A DNA stretch of 64,000 nucleotides, from NCBI RefSeq assembly GCF_900112865.1, contig NZ_FONH01000002.1, forward strand, positions 292,713 to 356,712, read 5' to 3'. Shown piece by piece: positions 58,480 through 64,000 of the stretch. Numbering within the stretch: position 1 is the stretch's first letter; each line of letters begins with the position of its first letter. The notes under the pieces were generated by a model. The model was not told where the DNA came from. It saw nothing but the letters and a program-made list of their open reading frames with translations, and did no database searches. The translations under genes were made by a program, and so were the position numbers. The stretch comes from Dyella marensis (GTDB taxonomy: Bacteria > Pseudomonadota > Gammaproteobacteria > Xanthomonadales > Rhodanobacteraceae).

Positions 58480-58552
58480 GCTGATCGAGGCGGATTCCCC
58501 CAGGTGGTAGGCTGGAAGCGCGACACCACCAACCACCACCAGGGAGGAATCC

Positions 58553-58879
58553 ATGAACAAGCCAACAAGCCTCGTCGAGGCATGCGATCGCATCGCTATC
58601 CTCGAAAGAGAGCAGCAGATATTGCATGGCCGCTTAAACGCCGTGCACGAAGTGCTGATGTTGCTGGTGCTTGAGCGTGAAGGGCCAACGGAAGATCTGG
58701 TCGCACACATGAAACTGCAGCGCGAACGTACGGCCGCGGGGCTCCAGGGCTCGCCGACGGCAGCCACAGCCATCAGCGAATACCTTCGTGTGACGGAAGA
58801 ACTCCGTGCATGCGCGGAGTCCGTTGTTCAAACACGTGGCACACCCCGTTGGCATAACGGCCAGCCGGCGTCTCAATAA
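58553..58879 (+). CDS. Small helical accessory protein
   Basis: A 108-residue protein MNKPTSLVEACDRIAILEREQQILHGRLNAVHEVLMLLVLER, predicted coiled coil in its N-terminal half. A strong GGGAGGAATCC ribosome-binding site precedes the ATG at 58553. It lies 73 nt after the preceding plus-strand gene and may share its transcript. Its 3' end overlaps the opposing gene by 107 nt. Confidence 0.7.
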   Translation: MNKPTSLVEACDRIAILEREQQILHGRLNAVHEVLMLLVLEREGPTEDLVAHMKLQRERTAAGLQGSPTAATAISEYLRVTEELRACAESVVQTRGTPRWHNGQPASQ

Positions 58880-59162
58880 CCGCAACGGTGTATTCCGACG
58901 CCAGCGGCTGCCTAATCGCTGGCGTCGGGTTGGCTGCAAATCGCGGCGATTCGAAAACGCGCTCGCCCACGTATTTCCAAGTGCCGTCGCCAATCGGTCG
59001 GAACGCCGGCTTGATTACGAATGCATTGCGTGGCTGGTCGACGTAATGCAGGTCGGTAGCCACCTCACCGACTGCGGCAGCCTGCGCCGCATTGAATGTC
59101 GACGTGAACTGCCTGGCGGCAGCGGTCGTCTCGCTTTCGCCCAACGGTCCCAGCGCGCCCAT
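58773..59162 (-). CDS. Hypothetical early phage protein (MGALGPLG start)
   Basis: A 129-residue protein. The segment QPRNAFVIKPAFRPIGDGTWKYVGERVFESPRFAA looks like a genuine beta-rich domain. The start overlaps the preceding stop (TGATG), and the first codons lie in a block repeated at 60063-60105. The last third is antisense to the coiled-coil gene, so its true end is uncertain. Confidence 0.6.
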   Translation of the reverse strand: MGALGPLGESETTAAARQFTSTFNAAQAAAVGEVATDLHYVDQPRNAFVIKPAFRPIGDGTWKYVGERVFESPRFAANPTPAIRQPLASEYTVAVIETPAGRYANGVCHVFEQRTPRMHGVLPSHEGIR

Positions 59163-59398
59163 CAGATGCCCTCCCCTTGTGATCCAGTGGGCTTGCGCGC
59201 AGCGAGGCGCGCGACGTCAGCTCGCCAATGAGCGAGAATCGCTGCACCACCAACGATTGAGGCGCCAATGCTCAGGCCGTACAGGGCAGTCACCGCAGCC
59301 AAGGAAAGGCTCATGAGGCCGATCAACAGGCTGACGAGAAGGATCAACACCAGACTGGCGTTCTGGATCGTTCGCAGCCGGCGCAGATGGGCATTCAT
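59162..59398 (-). CDS. Small two-helix membrane protein
   Basis: A 78-residue protein with two membrane helices (SLVLILLVSLLIGLMSLSLAAV and LYGLSIGASIVGGAAILAHW). It ends in VARLAARKPTGSQGEGI, which resembles the C-terminus of the 209-residue protein at 60080 (VVRLADRKPGAHGEGN). AAAGAGGTAGGG precedes the ATG. Small membrane proteins at this site may be exclusion or regulatory factors; this is inference. Confidence 0.7.
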   Translation of the reverse strand: MNAHLRRLRTIQNASLVLILLVSLLIGLMSLSLAAVTALYGLSIGASIVGGAAILAHWRADVARLAARKPTGSQGEGI

Positions 59399-59588
59399 GG
59401 CCCTACCTCTTTGGCTGTATGCGCTCACGGTCTTGCTCATAGCCCAGGCCTTCTGGCATGCGCCTGAGAACGTTCCTCGAGCCCTTTACTGGACCAGCAA
59501 GGGATTGGTGTTGGCCCTCGCAGTGCTGACCCTTGCGGAAGCTTCGTGGTCGCGAAATCGCCGCTGGGAGAAACTTCGAGGGGAATGA
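59397..59588 (+). CDS. Small membrane protein, divergent start overlap
   Basis: A 63-residue candidate with one or two hydrophobic helices (LWLYALTVLLIAQAFW and LVLALAVLTLAEAS) and a basic C-terminus (RNRRWEKLRGE). Its ATG overlaps the opposite-strand start codon at 59398, and the ribosome-binding site is weak. The composition looks protein-like, but translation is uncertain. Confidence 0.42.
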   Translation: MALPLWLYALTVLLIAQAFWHAPENVPRALYWTSKGLVLALAVLTLAEASWSRNRRWEKLRGE

Positions 59589-59621
59589 CCGGCCGGAATG
59601 TGGTGTTGTGGCGCATATGCA

Positions 59622-60080
59622 TCAGCCGCCCTCCCCAGCCGCGGCCTCAGCAACCACGACCGCAGACTGCCAGCCGATGCTCGGAGCGACCTTGCCAGCC
59701 CCAATCACGCGCGACGCCTGGACGCCCGCCAGAAAGCAATCGAGGACCTGGTCGGCCGTCAGCTCGTTCTGCGTGGCATAGTTCCGGATGCGCACCAGGG
59801 CGCAATCGAGTTCACTGATACCTGCGGGCAAGGGAGAGGCTCCATGGCTACCAAGCGGACGGCAATAAACGTCATTGACGACCTCGGCCAGCGAACGGTC
59901 GTGTACGAAATCACCAGCGAGATTTCCGTCGGCACCTTCGCTGACCCTCACGCCAAGATGTCCGGTCTGGCCGAGTACCGGCTCGCTGACGGCACCCCGC
60001 TCAACGTCATCAGAGGCGGCTTCGAGATTCCCGGCGGCAAGCGCCGCTTCATGCGCACCTAGCGGTCCGAGAGCGCCCAT
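59622..60080 (-). CDS. Possible early protein, partly antisense to a plus-strand gene
   Basis: The 152-codon open frame starts MGALGPLG directly after a TGATG overlap, like the gene at 58773-59162. Its first half is antisense to a better-looking plus-strand gene. Only the last 57 codons (RIRNYATQNELTADQVLDCFLAGVQASRVIG), from a GTG at 59795, look clearly protein-like. It is either a short gene at 59622-59795 or a longer gene disrupted by insertion. Confidence 0.4.
   Translation of the reverse strand: MGALGPLGAHEAALAAGNLEAASDDVERGAVSEPVLGQTGHLGVRVSEGADGNLAGDFVHDRSLAEVVNDVYCRPLGSHGASPLPAGISELDCALVRIRNYATQNELTADQVLDCFLAGVQASRVIGAGKVAPSIGWQSAVVVAEAAAGEGG
59844..60062 (+). CDS. Small hypothetical protein (plus-strand accessory gene)
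   Basis: A 72-residue protein MATKRTAINVIDDLGQRTVVYEITSEIS, with LAEYRLADGTPLNVIRGGFEIPGG. It is beta-rich and typical of small conserved hypothetical proteins of proteobacterial mobile DNA. AGGGAGAGGCTCC before the ATG is a strong ribosome-binding site. It stops 18 nt before the shared junction block. Confidence 0.62.
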   Translation: MATKRTAINVIDDLGQRTVVYEITSEISVGTFADPHAKMSGLAEYRLADGTPLNVIRGGFEIPGGKRRFMRT

Positions 60081-60709
60081 CAGTTGCCCTCCCCGTGCGC
60101 GCCGGGCTTGCGGTCGGCCAAGCGCACGACTTGGGTTGTGGTCTCGTCGGCGAGCGCCTGCGCTGCCTGGTGAGCGAGGCTGGCCAGCACGCCCTGGGCA
60201 TCGGCGATGCTCGCGAGGAACGGCTTCAGGTGCGGCCGGTCGAGGTGGTTGATCACGCCGTCCTGAGCGATGGGCGCGAACGTCTCCATCACCTGAGCCA
60301 CGGCCTTCATCAGCGTGGCGGCGTTGGCCTGGAAGTCGGCGATGTGCACGGCGCGCGCCGGCAACAGCCCGTACCGGGCGGCCAGTTCGCGCAGCGCCTG
60401 CTCCCGGTACGCATCCGGCAGCGACATCACCCAGCCCTCTTCCAGGTCCGCTGGGAACGTCTTCACCGTGCCCTTCATCAACCGCTCGATGATCTGGCGG
60501 TTGTGCTTCTCGTCTTCCTCCATCCGGTCAGCGTTCGTCGCGCTGGGCTGCCGGAGGTTGGTGTTGACCGAGGACTCGGGGGTGTTGAGAAAGTAGTACG
60601 CCACCACCGCCCGGGAGAAGCCGGTCAGGCTGATCGCCTTGGCGTCCCACGCCGCGCGCGCGATGCGGCAGACCAGCTCCGACCGGGTCTCATGAGTAAA
60701 GGTACTCAT
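60080..60709 (-). CDS. Early regulatory-region protein of unknown function
   Basis: A 209-residue, largely helical protein starting MSTFTHETRSELVCRIARAAWDAKAIS. NRQIIERLMKGTVKTFPADLEEGWVMSLPDAYREQALRELAARYGLLPA is a pattern seen in phage proteins encoded just after cro-like genes. Position is that of CII or YdaT in lambda-like and Rac-like prophages, but homology to either is not clear. Confidence 0.7.
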   Translation of the reverse strand: MSTFTHETRSELVCRIARAAWDAKAISLTGFSRAVVAYYFLNTPESSVNTNLRQPSATNADRMEEDEKHNRQIIERLMKGTVKTFPADLEEGWVMSLPDAYREQALRELAARYGLLPARAVHIADFQANAATLMKAVAQVMETFAPIAQDGVINHLDRPHLKPFLASIADAQGVLASLAHQAAQALADETTTQVVRLADRKPGAHGEGN

Positions 60710-60714
60710 GGCGC
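60703..60714. repeat. 12-bp direct repeat, left copy (TACTCATGGCGC)
   Basis: TACTCATGGCGC covers the start codon of the 209-residue gene on the minus strand. The identical 12-mer recurs at 61266-61277. The two copies flank the plus-strand HTH gene. Confidence 0.8.
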
Positions 60715-60817
60715 TACCCCGCTTAGCTGCGGCCAACTGGTCAGGTCGTCATAGCTGGTCGACCTACAGGCTAGCCGCGTAATCTTTGCCCAAACACTGA
60801 ACAGGGGAACTAGGAGC

Positions 60818-61258
60818 ATGACGCCAGCAGAAGCAGTCCACGCCCTACTGGAACGGGGCATTTCGGAAATGAAAATTGCCAAGGCTGTCGGCTGCGCGCA
60901 GGTCACAATCAATCGCTTGAAGCGCGGGGCAACAGCCGATTGCAACTTCGTCCTCGGCGAGAAACTCATCGAGTACGCAAACAGCATTACTAGCGGCCTT
61001 TTGCCAGATGGACGTGCAGGAATTGATGCTTCAGCGCTTGGAGCGCGCCACAGCGAATCCCAAGGAACCTTGATCAAAAACGCCAATGGCCAGCCACTTC
61101 GCTGCGAAATGCAATTCCGGGATGGCACGAAAGCCGTACTGCACATTCCGTCCGGCCAGACGATCGTCTTTACGGCGGGGCCCGGGCTTCTGGCGATGAA
61201 CTTGGTGCACGACGCGACAAAGCGCGAGGATGAACTGGTTTCAAACCGAGGCGGCTGA
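60818..61258 (+). CDS. HTH-domain protein (plus-strand accessory gene)
   Basis: A 146-residue protein. The N-terminal helix-turn-helix (ALLERGISEMKIAKAVGCAQVTINRLKRGAT) precedes a beta-rich domain (PLRCEMQFRDGTKAVLHIPSGQTIVFTAG). ACTAGGAGC before the ATG is a good ribosome-binding site. It sits between cro-like and cII-position genes, on the opposite strand, flanked by 12-bp direct repeats. It may be an extra regulator brought in by insertion. Confidence 0.72.
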   Translation: MTPAEAVHALLERGISEMKIAKAVGCAQVTINRLKRGATADCNFVLGEKLIEYANSITSGLLPDGRAGIDASALGARHSESQGTLIKNANGQPLRCEMQFRDGTKAVLHIPSGQTIVFTAGPGLLAMNLVHDATKREDELVSNRGG

Positions 61259-61265
61259 GTAGAAA

Positions 61266-61277
61266 TACTCATGGCGC
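61266..61277. repeat. 12-bp direct repeat, right copy (TACTCATGGCGC)
   Basis: An exact copy of the sequence at 60703-60714. On the minus strand it supplies GGAGGGCGCC-ATGAGTA, a good ribosome-binding site plus start codon with no downstream early gene left in frame. Confidence 0.8.
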
Positions 61278-61359
61278 CCTCCGCGGCATCGATGCGAGAG
61301 TGCGGTCCAAGGATGAAAACAAGGAAAAGGACGCTATGAACGAAATCCGGTTGCCCATA

Positions 61360-61626
61360 TCAGGCGCCCTCCGGATCGGGCGCGCCCGGCTGATGGCCAA
61401 AGACGTCCGGACGCAGCTCGTACCGCGTCACCGGCTCCAGTGTCGGAAGGGAACGATCACGACTAGCGAGCGCCTGCTCGACAGCCTGCTCGACCGCCTG
61501 ACAGTGCTTCGCCGGAACCTTCCCGGTCCTTATCCAGCGAGTGACTTCCTGGGGGTGGCGGCCGATCTGCCGGGCAAAGGCGGCCTGGGACGGGAATGCA
61601 GCAACGGCGCGCTGGACATAGTTCAT
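61360..61626 (-). CDS. Cro/YdaS-like repressor-antitoxin family protein
   Basis: An 88-residue protein. The HTH (AVAAFPSQAAFARQIGRHPQEVTRWIRTGKVPAKHCQAVEQAVEQA) matches the YdaS/Cro-like group of lambdoid prophages. It is divergent from the CI-like gene, with operators between. The promoter's -10 ends 7 nt before the ATG, so the mRNA may be leaderless. Confidence 0.85.
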   Translation of the reverse strand: MNYVQRAVAAFPSQAAFARQIGRHPQEVTRWIRTGKVPAKHCQAVEQAVEQALASRDRSLPTLEPVTRYELRPDVFGHQPGAPDPEGA

Positions 61627-61633
61627 GCTGCCG

Positions 61634-61662
61634 AGTAAACACTGTGTTTAGTCGGCAGTCAA
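61634..61662 (-). promoter_or_regulatory. Promoter of the cro-like gene (PR-like)
   Basis: On the minus strand TTGACT (61662-61657), a 17-nt spacer and TTTACT (61639-61634). Operator 1 overlaps the spacer and -10, so repressor binding would block it. Expected transcription start is at or next to the ATG at 61626. Confidence 0.65.
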
Positions 61663-61736
61663 CACCTTGTTTACTTGGGAAACGAAATGTTTATTGCGCG
61701 CCTGGGTGATGTAAACAACCATAAACAAATGGTTGA
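61636..61736. promoter_or_regulatory. Immunity operators O1-O3
   Basis: Three related 15-bp palindromes: TAAACACTGTGTTTA (61636-61650, perfect), TCAACACCTTGTTTA (61659-61673) and TAAACAAATGGTTGA (61722-61736). The third matches the reverse complement of the second closely. Consensus TAAACA-N3-TGTTTA. They are likely bound by the CI-like and Cro-like proteins. Confidence 0.7.
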
Positions 61737-62475
61737 TACACGCGCTTCGGCCTCAAATGAGTCCCAGCGGACTGCCTTGGAGCACCGCTTCAAGGCATTC
61801 CTGGATCTGGCCGGCTTTACTCGTCCCGAGTTTGCCGCCCTGGAAGGGATGACACAACAGCACATCACCACCTGGCTCAGCCGAGGCCGGTTCGGGCGTG
61901 CGGCTGTCCAGCACATGCGCAACATCGCCATGATGCGGGGGATTGAGGGGTTCTCGGAAGACTGGATCAATCTGGGAACGGGCAAGCCACCGCGACATGG
62001 ACGCACGGGCGAGGAAGCCAAAGTCGACAGCGCGCCCGCGACCGAGGCTACAAATCATGCGGCTACGCCGACTCAAAATGGCGACTACGTCACCTTCGAA
62101 TTTCTCCAGGGCTATTCGAAGGAACGTATACGATTTGTTGACATTCCAGTCTGTTTACTAAACAACATTGATGCCTTGCTGAAGTCTTCTATCCGGGTGT
62201 TTATAAACCCGACTGATTCTTTGCGAGGCGTGATCGACAAGGGTGACTTGGCATTTGTAGACACCGATGTTCGGCGCGTTGAAGGCGACGGTATCTACGT
62301 CTACAAGCTCGCGACAATCCCTCAGATCAAGCGGTTCCAAATTCAGGGGCAAGGGAGTCTGCGCCTGCACGGCACGCACTCGTACGAGGATTCGATCGAG
62401 CTGTCGGCAGCGCAGATACAGGGGTTGGAAATTGGCGGGCGTGTTGTTGGGAGCATCGGCTTTTCGCAGTTCTAG
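61729..62475 (+). CDS. CI-like phage repressor with S24 peptidase-like domain
   Basis: About 248 residues. The N-terminal DNA-binding part is RFKAFLDLAGFTRPEFAALEGMTQQHITTWLSRG. The C-terminal LexA/CI-like domain has TDSLRGVIDKGDLAFVD (Ser nucleophile region) and VYKLATIPQIKRF (Lys). Loss of the usual Met after the Ser is noted. Starts at 61675 (TTG) and 61687 (ATG) are open, but 61729 fits a promoter overlapping operator 2; it has no obvious ribosome-binding site. Confidence 0.88.
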   Translation: MVDTRASASNESQRTALEHRFKAFLDLAGFTRPEFAALEGMTQQHITTWLSRGRFGRAAVQHMRNIAMMRGIEGFSEDWINLGTGKPPRHGRTGEEAKVDSAPATEATNHAATPTQNGDYVTFEFLQGYSKERIRFVDIPVCLLNNIDALLKSSIRVFINPTDSLRGVIDKGDLAFVDTDVRRVEGDGIYVYKLATIPQIKRFQIQGQGSLRLHGTHSYEDSIELSAAQIQGLEIGGRVVGSIGFSQF

Positions 62476-62512
62476 CCGCCCCAACTGCAGCCGCGCATTG
62501 AACGGATAGGCC

Positions 62513-64000
62513 ATGCGCAAGGTCGGCTTTAAGGGATTGCTGCTGCTAGTTGGCTACGCTGTTGTTTACGCTCTTCTGCGAGAGATTTCTGTTTCGACCT
62601 GGCTGCTCCCGGCCGGGCTACGTTTTGTCGCGCTCCTTTTCCTTCCCTATCGCTATTGGCCGGCAATCGTCGCCGGCGACTTCATAGCTTCTGCCCAATA
62701 CCGTGGGCACATGGTTGAGCAGTTCGGAATACCGTGGTTTGTCGTTCAGCTCGTCGGCCCCGTCATATCAAGTGCTGCCCCGGCCGCACTGCTGAAATGG
62801 CTCAACTGGGCAGGCGACGTAAGAAACCTAGCTCGAACGATCGCGGGCTTCTTGGTCGGCGGTGTCTTTGCGTCCTTGCTTTCGGCTACAGCGGCGACCT
62901 ACAGCCTCACGCTCATGCCTAAGTTCAAAATGCCCTTGTCGTGGGCAGGGTTGTATGGAGCATTCACCCTGGGGGACTTTCTCGGAATCCTGCTTATTGG
63001 CCTGGTGGCGATTTACTGGCTCGTTCGCCAACAGCTACCGGCCGCTTTTGAGAATGACCGCCGTACGCAATCGACATTTGGCTTCGTATGGATCTTGGCC
63101 CACTGCGCATTCTTCATGGTGGTCCTAGTCGCGATTAATCGCTCTTCGACAAGCGAAGAAGCCATTGTGGCGACTCGAGCTCTGATCTTTATCCCTTTGC
63201 TTGTCATGGGTATTCGCCATGGCTGGCTCGGAGCTACCTGCGCGCTACTCATGTGCAACCTAGCACTACAGGCCACTATGCGGAACGTCCTTAGGGCGCC
63301 GCTGATGGAGATGCAATGTTTTATGGCCATCTTTGGGTCAGCAATGCTCATCGGCGGATCGATGATCACCGAATTTCAGCTCCGCGCTTCTGCCCTAGCG
63401 CGCGAAAGTCGGAAGCATCTGGAACTCGCTCGTCAGAACCTGGCGTGGGGCGAGATAAGGGCCCGCCAAAGCGCCAGCATTCTTGAGTCGGCCTATGCGA
63501 TCTTTCAGCAAGAAGATGACCTAGAGCTCATCTCCACTGGAAGCGGGCAGACCGCCACGGTGCGGGCCAACCACCGGTGGCTGGCGTTGGGCGGGGTGAG
63601 GCGCGATATCCGCCAAGCGGTCGAGCTTCTGCAAGTTCAAACGCTGGATACCCATGGCCTGCCCATCGCACTTGCGATCGGACCCATCGCAAGCGCAATG
63701 GAGGAGGCCGGAATCAGCTATGCCGTTCGCGTCTCAGGCAACGTGCGCGCGATCCCAGCAGACATGAATACGCTGGTCTATAGGCTCGTCTACGACTTCA
63801 CGGTGCGCTTGGCGACGAGATATGCGGCTCGGAAAATCCGAGTGCGAATTGTCGCGGGAAAGGAACGCAAGGCATCCTTTGCAATTGTTGTGCGTGCGAC
63901 AACAGGAAAAGGGCCGGCGCCAAAGCTGCCGGCCCCCTATTTTGGCACGCCTGAGATCAAGGGCATCGCCGCCACTTATCACGGCATCTATCACAACCGC
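62513..64000 (+). CDS. MASE1 membrane sensor protein with degenerate kinase-like tail, cut by window end
   Basis: At least 496 codons, open to the window edge. Residues 1 to about 300 hold eight or so membrane helices of the MASE1 type (WLLPAGLRFVALLFLPYRYWPAIVAGDF). A helical linker (about 305-345) and a domain resembling a histidine-kinase ATPase follow. The N-box-like YRLVYDFTVRLATRYAARKIRVRI lacks the usual Asn and His, and no phospho-acceptor His motif is seen. It is less GC-rich than host genes. It sits where lambda carries rex. Confidence 0.8.
   Translation, partial: MRKVGFKGLLLLVGYAVVYALLREISVSTWLLPAGLRFVALLFLPYRYWPAIVAGDFIASAQYRGHMVEQFGIPWFVVQLVGPVISSAAPAALLKWLNWAGDVRNLARTIAGFLVGGVFASLLSATAATYSLTLMPKFKMPLSWAGLYGAFTLGDFLGILLIGLVAIYWLVRQQLPAAFENDRRTQSTFGFVWILAHCAFFMVVLVAINRSSTSEEAIVATRALIFIPLLVMGIRHGWLGATCALLMCNLALQATMRNVLRAPLMEMQCFMAIFGSAMLIGGSMITEFQLRASALARESRKHLELARQNLAWGEIRARQSASILESAYAIFQQEDDLELISTGSGQTATVRANHRWLALGGVRRDIRQAVELLQVQTLDTHGLPIALAIGPIASAMEEAGISYAVRVSGNVRAIPADMNTLVYRLVYDFTVRLATRYAARKIRVRIVAGKERKASFAIVVRATTGKGPAPKLPAPYFGTPEIKGIAATYHGIYHNR

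Noticed and set aside
60706-61272. A 188-codon minus-strand frame starting at the outer 12-bp repeat
   Set aside because: It has a good ribosome-binding site but runs antisense through the HTH gene, and the protein is Ser/Arg-rich without structure. It is better read as the leftover leader of the displaced early gene.
61300-61638. A plus-strand gene overlapping the cro-like gene
   Set aside because: It is fully antisense to the YdaS/Cro-like HTH gene and has no ribosome-binding site or family resemblance.

Overview
The window joins about 21 kb of conserved, GC-rich gammaproteobacterial chromosome to about 43 kb of a lambda/HK97-type siphovirus prophage that runs off the right edge. The host part (recJ next to an rpfE-like gene, agmatine deiminase plus N-carbamoylputrescine amidase, rluC divergent from rne, a YheS-like ABC-F protein, tandem c-type cytochromes, nfuA, REP-like palindrome pairs) fits the Xanthomonadales/Lysobacterales, perhaps Rhodanobacteraceae. 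The genus cannot be fixed from the sequence alone.

Host region (1-21.2 kb): recJ, rpfE-like, yheS-like, a small secreted protein, aguA, an AraC-type regulator, a YbhB/YbcL protein, aguB, a TraB-family membrane protein, a GH18 secreted protein, two c-type cytochromes, nfuA, a pterin dehydratase, a degenerate CPBP-like membrane protein, rluC, rne with a long leader holding a perfect hairpin, a GacA/UvrY-type response regulator and one small orphan gene.

Prophage (about 21.25 kb to beyond 64 kb), structural genes all on the minus strand. Reading right to left in transcription order: immunity (CI-like S24 repressor on plus, Cro/YdaS-like gene on minus, operators between them); an early region where short plus-strand accessory genes alternate with minus-strand early genes; an O-like initiator whose gene carries nine 17-bp iterons beside an A-rich tract (a lambda-style origin) followed by a DnaC-like loader; RusA-like resolvase, C5 methyltransferase, PD-(D/E)XK nuclease and SNF2-type helicase; small zinc-finger proteins; a Ref-type nuclease; a Q-like antiterminator; a promoter/terminator pair; holin, SAR endolysin and nested Rz/Rz1; HNH, terminase, portal, ClpP-type protease, HK97 capsid, connectors, tail tube, tail chaperones with a GGGAAAC -1 frameshift site, tape measure, M, L, K, I and J homologues, tail-fibre genes, and an SRAP-domain gene beside the left end.

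The left end is marked by a 20-nt sequence resembling a tRNA 3' end. No integrase is present in the window, and lambda gene order predicts it to the right of 64 kb. The strongest accessory candidates are a stand-alone AAA+ ATPase with its own promoter and terminator inserted between tail genes K and I, a MASE1 membrane protein with a degenerate kinase-like tail next to the repressor, and the alternating plus-strand genes of 57.8-61.3 kb, one of them flanked by 12-bp direct repeats.
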